Shown here one piece after another: positions 38,518-47,608 of a DNA stretch of 64,000 nt. This DNA comes from Sphingomonas sp. Leaf339 (GTDB lineage Bacteria > Pseudomonadota > Alphaproteobacteria > Sphingomonadales > Sphingomonadaceae). The notes under the pieces are model-generated. The model had not been told where the DNA came from. It saw nothing but the letters and a program-made list of their open reading frames with translations, and did not search any database. Every line of letters starts with the position of its first letter. The stretch's first letter is position 1. Made by a program: the position numbers and the translations under genes. The stretch lies in assembly GCF_001426195.1 (NCBI RefSeq), contig NZ_LMRS01000045.1, positions 186,548-250,547 on the forward strand, given 5' to 3'.

Positions 38518-38802
38518 TCAGATTATTCCGGTGCGCGCCAGCGTGAACAGCACCACCGGCCACAGGACCGAGTTGACGATGTCCTGCGTGGTATCGGCGA
38601 TGCGCCATGATCCCACCCGCAGCCGGTCGAACACCTCGTTGACCAGTTCCGCGACGATCACGACGACGAGCGGCCACACCGCGCCGACATTGCCCGCCAC
38701 GGCAACGCCCACGACCCATATCAGCATACCGATATGGACGTGGAGCGTCGCGTGATCGAGCCCGGTGGTGTTGGCCAGCCAGAGCTTCAGGCGGTTATGC
38801 AT
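38518..38802 (-). CDS. Small membrane protein, VanZ-like
   Basis: A 94-residue protein with two to three hydrophobic segments (MLIWVVGVAVAGNVGAVWP, LVVVIVAELVNEVFDRL, SVLWPVVLFTLART). The acidic AELVNE and the DTTQDIVNS motif near the C-terminus recall VanZ-like membrane proteins, but the match is loose. It starts 8 bases after the serA stop, so it is probably translated from the serC-serA transcript. Function unknown. Confidence 0.7.
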   Translation of the reverse strand: MHNRLKLWLANTTGLDHATLHVHIGMLIWVVGVAVAGNVGAVWPLVVVIVAELVNEVFDRLRVGSWRIADTTQDIVNSVLWPVVLFTLARTGII

Positions 38803-38810
38803 AGGCTCGC

Positions 38811-40388
38811 TCAGAACGAGAGGCCCATCGCGACTTTCACGCCCGGCAGCGCCTTTACCTTGGCCAGCAGATCCGCGGTCACCGGCTCGTCGACCGACAG
38901 CAACAGCACCGCCTCGCCACCGGCCTGACGACGACCCAGGTGGAAGGTGCCGATGTTGACGCCCGCCTCGCCCAGCGCCGTACCCAGACGACCGATGAAG
39001 CCGGGTGCGTCCTCGTTGACGACGTACAGCATCGGGCCGTCCAGATCGGCCTCGACCTTGATGCCGAACAGCTCGACGATCCGCGGCGCGGCATCGCCGA
39101 ACAACGTGCCGGCGACCGACCGCTCGCCGGCTTCGGTCTTCACCGATACGCGCAGCAGCGTGTGGTATTCGCCCTCACGCTCGGTGCGCACTTCGCGCAC
39201 CTCGATGCCGCGTTCGCGCGCCAGCACCGGTGCGTTGACCATGTTCGCGGTGTCGGTCTGCGTGCGCAGGAAGCCGGCCAGCACCGCCTGCACCAGCGGC
39301 TTCTGATTCAGTTCGGCGGCGGCACCCTCGGCATGGATCGAGATGCGGCCGATCGACCCGGTGGTCAGCTGCCCGACGAGCGAGCCGAGCTTTTCCGCCA
39401 GCGCCATGTACGGCTTCAGCTTCGGTGCTTCCTCGGCCGACAGGCTGGGCATGTTCAGTGCGTTGGTGACGCCGCCCGACACCAGGAAATCGGCCATCTG
39501 TTCGGCCACCTGGATCGCCACGTTCACCTGCGCCTCGGTCGTGGAGGCGCCCAGATGCGGGGTCGAGACGAAATTCGGCGTGCCGAACAGCGGCGAATCC
39601 TTGGCCGGCTCGGTCTGGAACACGTCCAATGCCGCGCCGCCGACCTGGCCCGAATCAAGCGCCGCCTTCAACGCCGCCTCATCGATCAGGCCGCCCCGCG
39701 CGCAGTTGATGATGCGCACGCCCTTCTTGGTCTTGGCGATGTTCTCCGCCGACAGGATGTTGCGCGTCGAATCGGTCAGCGGCGTGTGCAGCGTGATGAA
39801 GTCGGCGCGCGCCAACAGCTCGTCCAGCGTCACCTTCTCGACGCCCATCTCCACCGCACGCTCGGGCGTCAGGAACGGATCGAACGCGACGACCTTCATC
39901 TTCAGTCCGCGCGCGCGATCGGCGACGATGCCGCCGATATTGCCCGCGCCGATCAGGCCCAGCGTCTTGGCGGTCAGTTCGACCCCCATGAAGCGGTTCT
40001 TCTCCCACTTGCCGGCCTGCGTCGAGGCATCCGCCTCGGGCAACTGGCGAGCGAGCGCGAACATCAACGCGATGGCGTGCTCGGCGGTCGTGATCGAATT
40101 GCCGAAGGGCGTGTTCATCACCACCACGCCCTTGGCGCTGGCGGCGGGGATATCGACGTTATCGACGCCGATGCCGGCGCGGCCGACGACCTTCAGGTTC
40201 GTCGCGTGCGTCAGGATCTCGGCCGTCACCTTGGTCGAGGAGCGGATGGCGAGGCCGTCATAGTCGCCGATGATCGCGATCAGCTCGGCCGGCGTCTTGC
40301 CGGTGATCTCGTCCACCTCGACACCGCGCTCGCGAAAGATCTGCGCGGCCTTGGGGTCCATCTTGTCGGAAATCAGTACCTTGGGCAT
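38811..40388 (-). CDS. serA: D-3-phosphoglycerate dehydrogenase
   Basis: First step of serine synthesis. A 525-residue long-form enzyme: substrate domain, NAD fold with GLIGAGNIGG, catalytic Arg/Glu region NCARGGLIDE and the His in TPHLGAST, then an intervening domain and a C-terminal ACT domain starting LYVVNEDAPGFIGRLG. The ATG at 40388 begins MPKVLISDKMD; the open frame upstream runs through an intergenic palindrome and is rejected. Confidence 0.97.
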   Translation of the reverse strand: MPKVLISDKMDPKAAQIFRERGVEVDEITGKTPAELIAIIGDYDGLAIRSSTKVTAEILTHATNLKVVGRAGIGVDNVDIPAASAKGVVVMNTPFGNSITTAEHAIALMFALARQLPEADASTQAGKWEKNRFMGVELTAKTLGLIGAGNIGGIVADRARGLKMKVVAFDPFLTPERAVEMGVEKVTLDELLARADFITLHTPLTDSTRNILSAENIAKTKKGVRIINCARGGLIDEAALKAALDSGQVGGAALDVFQTEPAKDSPLFGTPNFVSTPHLGASTTEAQVNVAIQVAEQMADFLVSGGVTNALNMPSLSAEEAPKLKPYMALAEKLGSLVGQLTTGSIGRISIHAEGAAAELNQKPLVQAVLAGFLRTQTDTANMVNAPVLARERGIEVREVRTEREGEYHTLLRVSVKTEAGERSVAGTLFGDAAPRIVELFGIKVEADLDGPMLYVVNEDAPGFIGRLGTALGEAGVNIGTFHLGRRQAGGEAVLLLSVDEPVTADLLAKVKALPGVKVAMGLSF

Positions 40389-40410
40389 TGTCGTGTCCTT
40401 CAATGCGGCC

Positions 40411-40504
40411 GTCATCCCCGCGAAGGCGGGGATCCATAGTCGCTGACGTGGCGACTCCTGCGACGACCTTTGAGTGTATGGATTCCCGCCTTCGCGGGAA
40501 TGAC
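40411..40504. repeat. Inverted-repeat element between serC and serA
   Basis: GTCATCCCCGCGAAGGCGGG continuing to ATCCATA (arm 40411-40438) and its near-exact reverse complement TATGGATTCCCGCCTTCGCG... (arm 40477-40504) flank a 38-base centre. Each arm is itself partly palindromic (CCCCGCGAAGGCGGGG). It occupies nearly the whole serC-serA gap and would form a large hairpin in the shared transcript. Confidence 0.8.
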
Positions 40505-40509
40505 GATGA

Positions 40510-41664
40510 TTATGCGGACCGCGCCGTCGCGTAGGCCCAGTCGAGCCAGGGCCCGAGCGCCACGATATCCGCGGTATCGACGGTCGCGCCGCACCAGATG
40601 CGCAGGCCAGCCGGCGCATCGCGATATCCGGCGACGTCGTATGCCGCGCCTTCGGCCTCCAGCAGCGACGCCATCTTCTTGATGAGCGCCTCGTCCGCGC
40701 CCTCGACCGTCAGGCACACGCTGGTCTTCGACCGCGTCGCCGGATCGACCGCCAGATGGCCCAGCCAGTCGCGTTCATCGACGATCCGGTCCAGCGCGGC
40801 GGCATTGGCGTCGGAGCGTGCGATCAGTCCGCCTTCACCCAGACCCTTGCCCCATTCCAGCGCGAAGATCGCGTCCTCGACCACCAGCATCGACGGGGTG
40901 TTGATCGTCTCGCCCTTGAACACGCCCTCGGTCAGCTTGCCCTTGGATACCAGACGAAACACCTTCGGCAGCGGCCAGGCGGGGGTGTAGCTTTCGAGCC
41001 GCTCGACCGCGCGAGGGCCGAGGATCAGCACGCCATGCGCGCCCTCGCCGCCCAGCACCTTCTGCCATGAGAAGGTCGCGACATCGATCTTCGCCCAGTC
41101 GATGTCATAGGCGAACACGCCCGACGTCGCGTCGGCGAAGGAAAGCCCTTCGCGGTCGGCCGGAATGAAATCGGCATTTGGCACGCGCACGCCGCTGGTG
41201 GTGCCGTTCCACGTGAAGAGAACGTCGGTCGACCAGTCGATCGCCGCCAGATCAGGCAACTGCCCGTAATCGGCGCGCACCACGACGGGATCGATCTTCA
41301 ACTGCTTGACGGCATCCGTCACCCAGCCCTCGCCGAAGCTCTCCCATGCCAGCGCCGTCACGCCGCGCGCGCCCAGCATCGTCCACATCGCCATTTCATA
41401 GGCGCCGGTGTCCGATCCCGGCACGATGCCGATGCGGTGCGTATCGGGGAGCCTCAGAACCTCGCGCATCAGGTCGATGCAATATTGCAGGCGCTGTTTG
41501 CCGATCTTCGAGCGATGCGACCGACCAAGGCTGGCGGTGGCCAGCGCGGCGGCATCCCAGCCCGGAGGCTTGGCGCAGGGGCCGGAGCTGAAAAAGGGTC
41601 GAGCCGGCTTGGTAGCGGGCTTGGTCGCACCCCGAACGTCAGGGGCGGTGGCAGTATCCGTCAA
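40510..41664 (-). CDS. serC: Phosphoserine aminotransferase
   Basis: Second step of serine synthesis, a 384-residue PLP enzyme of the alphaproteobacterial SerC type ([13 protein letters not shown] near the start). The cofactor Lys is in [30 protein letters not shown] and [14 protein letters not shown] are also characteristic. The start is a TTG at 41664 with GAGGAGA in front. serA follows on the same strand. Confidence 0.95.
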   Translation of the reverse strand: MTDTATAPDVRGATKPATKPARPFFSSGPCAKPPGWDAAALATASLGRSHRSKIGKQRLQYCIDLMREVLRLPDTHRIGIVPGSDTGAYEMAMWTMLGARGVTALAWESFGEGWVTDAVKQLKIDPVVVRADYGQLPDLAAIDWSTDVLFTWNGTTSGVRVPNADFIPADREGLSFADATSGVFAYDIDWAKIDVATFSWQKVLGGEGAHGVLILGPRAVERLESYTPAWPLPKVFRLVSKGKLTEGVFKGETINTPSMLVVEDAIFALEWGKGLGEGGLIARSDANAAALDRIVDERDWLGHLAVDPATRSKTSVCLTVEGADEALIKKMASLLEAEGAAYDVAGYRDAPAGLRIWCGATVDTADIVALGPWLDWAYATARSA

Positions 41665-41770
41665 TGTATCTCTCCTCACAGAGAGCGCGCGCGGCGTTGG
41701 GACCGCGTGGCCCGTCGACGGCCCTAGCGGCTTGCGCCCGCCTGTCAATGCGCGGCGCCGGCCCCGATCC

Positions 41771-42802
41771 TCAAAACCCCAGCTTCTGCGACAGCCAGCC
41801 GCGAACCGGCCTGTCATACCACCGGTCGAGCAGCAGGGCCGCCGCCGCCAGTATCGCAGCGATCACGATGCCGACCCAGGGGGCCATGGCAGACCGATCG
41901 ATGTGCAGCACCGTGAACGCCCGCTCGACGACCTGCACCGTCGGCAGATGAATGACATAAAGGGGGTAGGAAACCGTGCCGAGCAGGACGAACACCCGCT
42001 CACCCGTTCCCCCCATCGGCTCCACCCGCACCGCGAGCCAGACGAAAGCGGGAAACACGATCAGGACGATCAGCAGTTCGCCGCCCACACCGCCAAACCC
42101 CAGGAAGGGCACGATCACCAGCAGCGGCAACAGCCATGCCATCGGTGTGAACCGATGTTCACCGCGATACAGCCGGTGCATCGCCACGCCGATGGCGAAC
42201 GACCATGTCACCCGCAGGAACCCGACCCACGGCAACCCCCAGTTCGCGCCGAAGTCAATCGATCCCTGAACATATGCCACCCCGCACAGCCCCGCCCCGG
42301 CGACCGCCGCAGCGGCGAGCAGCACCGGCAGCGTAAGCCACCGAAAGGTCAGCGCGAAGACGATGTTGATCGCCATTTCGAACATCAGTGACCATGCCGG
42401 ATAATTGAATGGTGCCAGCATCATGTCCTGATCGGCGGTCGGTGATGGCAGCATCAGCAAGCCCGCAGCCAGAACGGTCGCAAAGCCACGCCCGTCCAGC
42501 ACGCCCTGCCCTACCGCCAGCGAGATCGCGGCCCCCATGACGCCGATCGCCAGCCCCACCAGATATAACGGATACAGCCGGATGTAGCGGGCCAGCACGA
42601 ACCGGCCGACCGACAGGCCACCCGCCAGCTTCGCCGCATAGGCATGGTCGATCACGAACCCGCTCAACAGGAAGAAGAGATCGACCGCCAGAAACGCATG
42701 GGGGACGCGGATCGGCGCGATCAACGCACCGGCGTGAAGACAGAACACCGCCAGCGCCGCCACGCCGCGCACGGCGTCCAGTGTAAGAAACCGCCTGCCC
42801 AT
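41771..42802 (-). CDS. Membrane acyltransferase (acyltransferase family 3)
   Basis: A 343-residue protein with about ten membrane segments of the OafA/NodX-type acyltransferase family, which O-acylate cell-surface glycans. The N-terminal [18 protein letters not shown] holds the RxxxA...H motif with the putative catalytic His, and FFLLSGFVI follows as usual. The ATG at 42802 with AAAGGGGGG before it is preferred to a GTG at 42811. No glycan gene is adjacent, so the acceptor is unknown. Confidence 0.88.
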   Translation of the reverse strand: MGRRFLTLDAVRGVAALAVFCLHAGALIAPIRVPHAFLAVDLFFLLSGFVIDHAYAAKLAGGLSVGRFVLARYIRLYPLYLVGLAIGVMGAAISLAVGQGVLDGRGFATVLAAGLLMLPSPTADQDMMLAPFNYPAWSLMFEMAINIVFALTFRWLTLPVLLAAAAVAGAGLCGVAYVQGSIDFGANWGLPWVGFLRVTWSFAIGVAMHRLYRGEHRFTPMAWLLPLLVIVPFLGFGGVGGELLIVLIVFPAFVWLAVRVEPMGGTGERVFVLLGTVSYPLYVIHLPTVQVVERAFTVLHIDRSAMAPWVGIVIAAILAAAALLLDRWYDRPVRGWLSQKLGF

Positions 42803-42985
42803 TGCCGTCACCCCCCTTTATTCGCAGTGCCGGGCTATTGGGTGACGACGGCGTCAAACCGGTTAATCAACCTGGGTTTATCCGATCCGCGGCGGATCAA
42901 TCTCCGAACGGTTTCAATCGACGATGTCCAGCTTGCTGCACGCGGCCGGCATCAATAGACCCGCGACTGTCCACGGAGGTTCTGA

Positions 42986-43672
42986 ATGGCGGGGCGGTCC
43001 CGATTGCGCACTCTTGTCTCTCGTTGGTCGCCACGTCGTCGCCTGTCGATCCTGATGATCGCGTTCATTCTCACCGCCTGCGGCCGCACCGAACGTCCCG
43101 GCGCACCGCCCGCCTCCACCGCGCCGTCCGCGCGGCAGACCGCGCAATGCCATGCCGATCTGCGCCGCGAAGGCGTCGATTTCCGCGTCCTCCCCGACAA
43201 GGATTACGGCGGCGGTTGTGCGGTACTGGGGGCGGTGCAGTTGCTCGATATCGGTGTGCCCGTCACCGGCGTCACCGCCATGCGTTGCGGCACCGCGCGG
43301 GCGTTTGCCGGCTGGGTGCGCAACGCGGTCGCGCCCGGTGCGTATCAGATGCTGGGGTCCGAACTGGCGAAGGTCGAGGGGTTCGGCACCTATGCCTGCC
43401 GCAACGTCGTGGGGTCGCCGCGCAACAGCGGCCGCCGGTCGGGCCACGCACAGGCCAATGCGGTGGATGTCGGCGGCCTGACGCTGAAGGACGGTCGCCG
43501 CATCACCATCCTGCGCGACTGGAACGCGCCGGATGAGGCGACCCGCAATTTCCTGCGCATGATCCGTGCGTCCGCGTGTCGCCGGTTCGGCACGGTATTG
43601 TCGCCCGATTACAACGCCGCGCACGCCAACCACCTGCATCTGGAGGACGACGGCGCCCGCTTCTGCCGTTGA
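42986..43672 (+). CDS. Extensin-like lipoprotein
   Basis: A 228-residue protein with an arginine-rich N-terminus, a hydrophobic stretch and lipobox LTAC, then an extensin-like C-terminal domain (from CHADLRREGVDFRVL). Conserved features are CGTARAFAGWV, SGHAQANAVDVGGL and HANHLHLEDDG, where His and Asp residues look like a metal site of the D-Ala-D-Ala/MepA peptidase fold; activity is inferred only. Cys pairs are likely disulfide-bonded. CGGAGG precedes the ATG. The 183 bases before it are gene-free. Confidence 0.87.
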   Translation: MAGRSRLRTLVSRWSPRRRLSILMIAFILTACGRTERPGAPPASTAPSARQTAQCHADLRREGVDFRVLPDKDYGGGCAVLGAVQLLDIGVPVTGVTAMRCGTARAFAGWVRNAVAPGAYQMLGSELAKVEGFGTYACRNVVGSPRNSGRRSGHAQANAVDVGGLTLKDGRRITILRDWNAPDEATRNFLRMIRASACRRFGTVLSPDYNAAHANHLHLEDDGARFCR

Positions 43673-43703
43673 GGGCCGCCGAACTTTCGCCTAGAGGCCT
43701 TGG

Positions 43704-44588
43704 ATGACCGATCCACGAGCACCGAACCGCGTATTCCCCCCCGCCAGCGAAGACGCCGCCAGCGCCAAGACCGTCGTATCGACGCCGCAGACCGAGCATC
43801 CCGCGTATAAGCTGGCGTTCCAGGACATGGATTTCCTGTTGCGTGAGGATTTGCGCCCGGTCCGCTTCCAGCTCGAATTGCTGAAGGCGCAATTGCTGCT
43901 AGACGAGGCGAAGATCGCTTCGACCTTCGTGTTCTACGGCTCGGCGCGTATCCCGGAGCCGGACAAGGCGCATGCCCTGCTGGAGATGGCCAGCGACGAG
44001 AAATCGCGCAAGATCGCCGAGCGCCTGGTCGCGAAGAGCAAATATTACGAGGTCGCGCGCGAGCTGGCCCGGATCACCAGCCGCCTGCCACGTGACGAAG
44101 CCGGCCAGCGCCACTTCGTCGTGTGTTCGGGCGGCGGTCCGTCGATCATGGAGGCCGCCAATCGGGGCGCGTCCGATGTCGGCGCCGAATCGATCGGCCT
44201 GAACATCGTCCTGCCGCACGAGCAGGCGCCGAATCCGTATGTCACGCCGTCGCTGTCGCTGCAGTTCCACTATTTCGCGCTGCGCAAAATGCACTTCCTG
44301 CTTCACGCCCGCGCACTGGCGGCGTTTCCGGGTGGCTTCGGCACGTTCGACGAGTTGTTCGAACTGCTGACGCTGATCCAGACCGGCAAGATCAAGGCGA
44401 TCCCGATCCTGCTGTTCGGCCGCGAATTCTGGGAACGGGTGGTGAATTTCGAGGCGCTGGTCGAGGAAGGCGTCGTATCCGAACGCGATCTGGGCCTGTT
44501 CACCTATGTCGAAACCGCCGAGGAGGCGTGGGACGTGGTGCGGCACTTCTATGAGGAACAGGCGAAGAAGGATGCCGAGGAGGGCTGA
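43704..44588 (+). CDS. LOG-family protein (cytokinin riboside 5'-monophosphate phosphoribohydrolase type)
   Basis: A 294-residue Rossmann-fold protein of the lysine-decarboxylase-like/LOG family. The family signature PGGFGTFDEL near residue 212 and CSGGGPSIMEAANRGA near residue 140 are intact. LOG enzymes split nucleoside 5'-monophosphates into base and ribose phosphate; the preferred nucleotide here is unknown. It has an extra N-terminal segment of about 70 residues compared with short LOGs, as in the YgdH-like group. Confidence 0.88.
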   Translation: MTDPRAPNRVFPPASEDAASAKTVVSTPQTEHPAYKLAFQDMDFLLREDLRPVRFQLELLKAQLLLDEAKIASTFVFYGSARIPEPDKAHALLEMASDEKSRKIAERLVAKSKYYEVARELARITSRLPRDEAGQRHFVVCSGGGPSIMEAANRGASDVGAESIGLNIVLPHEQAPNPYVTPSLSLQFHYFALRKMHFLLHARALAAFPGGFGTFDELFELLTLIQTGKIKAIPILLFGREFWERVVNFEALVEEGVVSERDLGLFTYVETAEEAWDVVRHFYEEQAKKDAEEG

Positions 44589-44657
44589 CGCCCTCCTGCT
44601 CCGTGGCGCATCGATCGCGTTGGAGCGGATCTAGGGCGTGATGCCTTTGGTTTGACC

Positions 44658-44735
44658 CGTCATGGCGAGCGTAGCGAAGCAACCCAGAGCGTTACGCGCT
44701 TGGCTTTGGGTTGCTTCGCTACGCTCGCAATGACG
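44658..44735. repeat. Inverted repeat, family A (TGGCGAGCGTAGCGAAGCAA type)
   Basis: Arm 44658-44686 (begins CGTCATGGCGAGCGTAGCGA) and arm 44707-44735 (ends CTACGCTCGCAATGACG) are nearly perfect 29-base complements around a 20-base centre. A related copy with the same arms is at 55590-55665; shorter relatives are at 51997-52025 and 62513-62551. Confidence 0.85.
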
Positions 44736-44763
44736 GACGGCTTGTACTGGGCCATCGCGCGCA

Positions 44764-44843
44764 CCGTGTGCGCCTGCGACAGCAGGAGCCCAGGGTTGGA
44801 AGCGATATCGTTGGTGGCTCTGGGTTCCTGCCTTTGCAGGAAC
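44764..44843. repeat. Inverted repeat, family D (CTGGGTTCCTGC type)
   Basis: Arm 44764-44793 (contains GCAGGAGCCCAGG) is an imperfect complement of arm 44816-44843 (CTCTGGGTTCCTGC then CTTTGCAGGAAC), around a 22-base centre. It lies directly after the family A element. Confidence 0.6.
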
Positions 44844-44922
44844 ACGGGGCAGATTGTTGGCCGGTCCGAACCGGGCGCGATCTGGAAGATCGACAAGCAG
44901 CCGCGAAACCTGCCCTACCTAT

Positions 44923-45013
44923 GTTCCCCGGCAAACGCCTCGGCCCAGGTGGGACGGCCGTGTTTAATCATCACAAGCGTTCACCCGACTGGACCCCGGC
45001 CTTCGCCGGGGAA
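44923..45013. repeat. Dispersed element, family B copy 1
   Basis: Starts GTTCCCCGGC and ends TGGACCCCGGCCTTCGCCGG followed by GGAA. The interior shares GGCCGTG, TCATCAC and TTCACCC in the same order with the element at 57028-57119, so the two are copies; the left arm here is degenerate (CAAACGCCTCGGCCCAGG). Confidence 0.7.
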
Positions 45014-45033
45014 CAGCAAGTGCCGCTCAGCCC

Positions 45034-45738
45034 CTATTGCCGCGCGCCCTTGCGCGCAGCTTCCGGATCGATCGACGGCGCGCCGGTGGCGGGGGTGCCG
45101 GTGTTGGCGAGGTCGCCCGTCTCGCCGCGCGCATCCGTTTCGACCGCGTTGCTCGCCGCGGCGGTGTTGCCGCCGGCTTCTTCCGCCGCCGGTGCAGCGC
45201 CAGCCGCGGGGGCGGCCGGCAGCGGCAGGTTCGACCCCTCGCTGTTCAGATACGCGATCACGTTCGCGCGATCCTCGGGGCTCGACAGGCCGGCAAAGGT
45301 CATTTTCGTACCGTTGGCGAATTTGCGTGGGCTCGTCAGCCAGGCGTTCATCGTCTCGAACGTCCACTTGCCGCCGACCGCCTTCAACGCATCCGAGAAG
45401 GGATAGCCGCCCTTGCCCTGCGCGATGCCTTCACCCAGCGTCGCGTAGAGGTTTGGCCCGATGCCGTTGGCCCCGCCCTGCGCCACGGTGTGGCAGGCCG
45501 CGCATTTCTTGAACACCTCGGCCCCCTTGGCGGGGTCGGCGGTGGGCAGCAACGAGGCGATCGAGACTTCCGGCGCGCCGCCGCCGGCGCCCGCTTCCTC
45601 GACGCCTTCGATCGCGTAGCCCATCTTTTCGGGGCGGTGCCCGTCGAAGATCATGCCCCCGACGATCGCCGATCCGAGCGCGATCATGCCCGCGCCCAGT
45701 GCCCATCCAGCAATCGTGTTGGTCTTCAGGTCCATCAT
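45034..45738 (-). CDS. Membrane-anchored c-type cytochrome
   Basis: A 234-residue protein with an N-terminal transmembrane anchor (WALGAGMIALGSAIVGGMIF) and a class I cytochrome c domain: heme site CAACH at about residue 80-84, axial Met in GTKMTFAG. The C-terminus is a long Ala/Pro/Gly-rich tail of about 60 residues. It resembles the CycM/cytochrome c552 anchored electron carriers that link the bc1 complex to terminal oxidase. AGGGG precedes the ATG. Confidence 0.92.
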   Translation of the reverse strand: MMDLKTNTIAGWALGAGMIALGSAIVGGMIFDGHRPEKMGYAIEGVEEAGAGGGAPEVSIASLLPTADPAKGAEVFKKCAACHTVAQGGANGIGPNLYATLGEGIAQGKGGYPFSDALKAVGGKWTFETMNAWLTSPRKFANGTKMTFAGLSSPEDRANVIAYLNSEGSNLPLPAAPAAGAAPAAEEAGGNTAAASNAVETDARGETGDLANTGTPATGAPSIDPEAARKGARQ

Positions 45739-45832
45739 TTGCCCCTAAAACTTTGGTCGATCCTTAGGAAAGGCTGGCGCACACCGCAAGCCGCGCTTGA
45801 TCGTCCGTCGTCGTCTGTTACCCCGCGCCGCC

Positions 45833-46723
45833 ATGCAGAGCTTTGCCGCCCCCGCGCTGAAACTGGTCGATACCATGACCGCCGCCGCCGCCGCGGCGCC
45901 CGAACGCGCCGTCGCGTTTCAGGGCGCGCCCGGCGCCAACAGCCATGTCGCCGCGCGCGAGGCGTTCCCCGATGGCCTGCCGCTGCCCTGTTTCGACTTC
46001 GCCGACGCGCTGGACGCGGTGAAGGACGGGCGGGCGGATTGCGCGGTCATCCCGATCGAAAATTCGCTGCACGGCCGCGTCGCCGACATGCATTTCCTGC
46101 TGCCCGAATCGGGACTGGCGATCACCGGCGAACATTTCCTGCCGATCCGTCATGCGCTGATGGGCAGCGGCCCGATGGCCGGCATCCGTCAGGCGATGAG
46201 CCATCCGCAGGCGCTGGGCCAGTGCCGCCACTGGCTGCGCGCGCACGGCATCGCGCCGGTCGCCTATCCCGATACCGCCGGTGCCGCCGCGCTGGTGGCG
46301 GAGATGGGCGACCCCAGCGTCGCCGCGCTCGCACCACCGGGAGCGGCCAAGCTGTACGGGCTGAACCTGATCGCGACCGACATCGCCGATGCCGATCACA
46401 ACACCACCCGCTTCGTCACGCTGGCGCGCGGCAGCCGCCCGGCGGTGGGCGACGGGCCGTGGATGACGACGATCATCTTCGAGGTCCGCAACGTCCCCGC
46501 CGCACTGTACAAAGCGCTGGGTGGCCTGGCGACCAACGGCGTCCAGATGTTCAAGCTGGAAAGCTATCAACGCGGCGGCAGCTTCGCGGCGACCGAATTC
46601 TATGCCGATGTCGAGGGACGGCCGGGCGAAACCGGGTTCGACCGCGCGCTGGAGGAACTGGGCTTCCATTCCAAATGGATGCGCGTGCTAGGCACCTATC
46701 CGCAGGCGCGGGCGCGAGGCTGA
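45833..46723 (+). CDS. pheA: Prephenate dehydratase
   Basis: Converts prephenate to phenylpyruvate for phenylalanine synthesis. A 296-residue enzyme without a chorismate mutase domain, with the catalytic NTTRFVTL (TTRF motif), PIENSLHGRV, and a C-terminal ACT domain carrying FKLESYQRGG for Phe binding. The ATG at 45833 is used; an upstream in-frame TTG (45797) has no support. It diverges from the cytochrome c gene. Confidence 0.94.
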   Translation: MQSFAAPALKLVDTMTAAAAAAPERAVAFQGAPGANSHVAAREAFPDGLPLPCFDFADALDAVKDGRADCAVIPIENSLHGRVADMHFLLPESGLAITGEHFLPIRHALMGSGPMAGIRQAMSHPQALGQCRHWLRAHGIAPVAYPDTAGAAALVAEMGDPSVAALAPPGAAKLYGLNLIATDIADADHNTTRFVTLARGSRPAVGDGPWMTTIIFEVRNVPAALYKALGGLATNGVQMFKLESYQRGGSFAATEFYADVEGRPGETGFDRALEELGFHSKWMRVLGTYPQARARG

Positions 46724-46727
46724 GCCA

Positions 46728-47603
46728 TCACCCCGCCGCCCACGCCGTCAGCAGGTTATACGCGATGGCATAGGGCGGCGGCGCGATGAATGGCCCCACC
46801 TCGCCCGCCAGCACCGCGCGCACATCGGCGCGCGACACCCAGATCGCGTCCTCCAACTCGTTGCGGTCGATCGTCAGCACGTCCGATGCCGCGCGGCCGA
46901 TGCACGCGATCATCAGCGACGACGGGAACGGCCAGGGCTGGCTGGCGACATAGCGGACGTCGGTAACGACCACGCCGGCCTCCTCCGCCACCTCGCGCGC
47001 CACCGCTTCCTCGATCGATTCGCCGGGTTCCAGAAAACCGGCGAGCGCCGAATACCGCCCCGCCGGCCAGTTTTTGCCCCGGCCCAGCAGCGCGCGGTCG
47101 TCATGCTCGGCGATCATGATGACCACCGGATCGACGCGTGGGAAATGCTCCGTCCCGCAAGCGTCGCATCGCCGTCCCCAGCCGGCGCGGAACATTACGG
47201 TCGCCGTGCCGCAATTGGCGCAGAAGCCATGCCGGACATGCCAGTCGATCACGCTGCGCGCCGCGGCATAGGTCGCCGCCTCCCCGCCGCTCAGCGACGC
47301 GAGCAGCGCCATCAACGCCGGCGAGCGCATCGCCGGTGCGTTGTCGACCCGCATCCCCGCCGTCAGCGCGGTGAAATGCGGCCGCCCGCCGCCGTCCAGC
47401 CCCAGCAGGATCGGCTGAGCCCCCGCCGGCAGATCGGCCAGCGTCGTCCAGCCGAGCAGCCCGTCGTCGGTCGCCGGCAGCAATCCGTCCAGCACCAGCA
47501 GCCGCGCCGACGGATCGGCCAGCGCCGCCGCCAGGGCGCCCTCGTCGTGACGCAGCGCATCCGCGCGATCGAGCATCCCGCCGGTGAAACCGATCGCAGA
47601 CAT
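46728..47603 (-). CDS. nudC: NAD(+)/NADH diphosphatase (RNA de-NADding), NudC type
   Basis: A 291-residue Nudix hydrolase with the NudC zinc ribbon (CANCGTA...CDACGTE), the Nudix box GFLEPGESIEEAVAREVAEE and the NADH-specific SQPWPFPSS after it. It hydrolyses NADH and removes NAD caps from RNA. The start is 5 bases after the serine-hydrolase stop, so mutY, the hydrolase and nudC form one operon. The next gene, pheA, converges 4 bases away. Confidence 0.95.
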   Translation of the reverse strand: MSAIGFTGGMLDRADALRHDEGALAAALADPSARLLVLDGLLPATDDGLLGWTTLADLPAGAQPILLGLDGGGRPHFTALTAGMRVDNAPAMRSPALMALLASLSGGEAATYAAARSVIDWHVRHGFCANCGTATVMFRAGWGRRCDACGTEHFPRVDPVVIMIAEHDDRALLGRGKNWPAGRYSALAGFLEPGESIEEAVAREVAEEAGVVVTDVRYVASQPWPFPSSLMIACIGRAASDVLTIDRNELEDAIWVSRADVRAVLAGEVGPFIAPPPYAIAYNLLTAWAAG

Positions 47604-47608
47604 GGCCT

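Larger units (their letters stand above)
44589..45033. other. Gene-free stretch filled with inverted repeats
   Basis: No coding frame, RNA gene or promoter is recognised in this 445-base gap between the LOG gene and the converging cytochrome c gene. It contains three different inverted-repeat elements in series, listed separately, and little else. Confidence 0.8.

Noticed and set aside
44589-45033. Possible CRISPR array or small RNA gene
   Set aside because: The repeats are inverted and of different families, without regular spacers; no promoter-terminator pair for an RNA gene.
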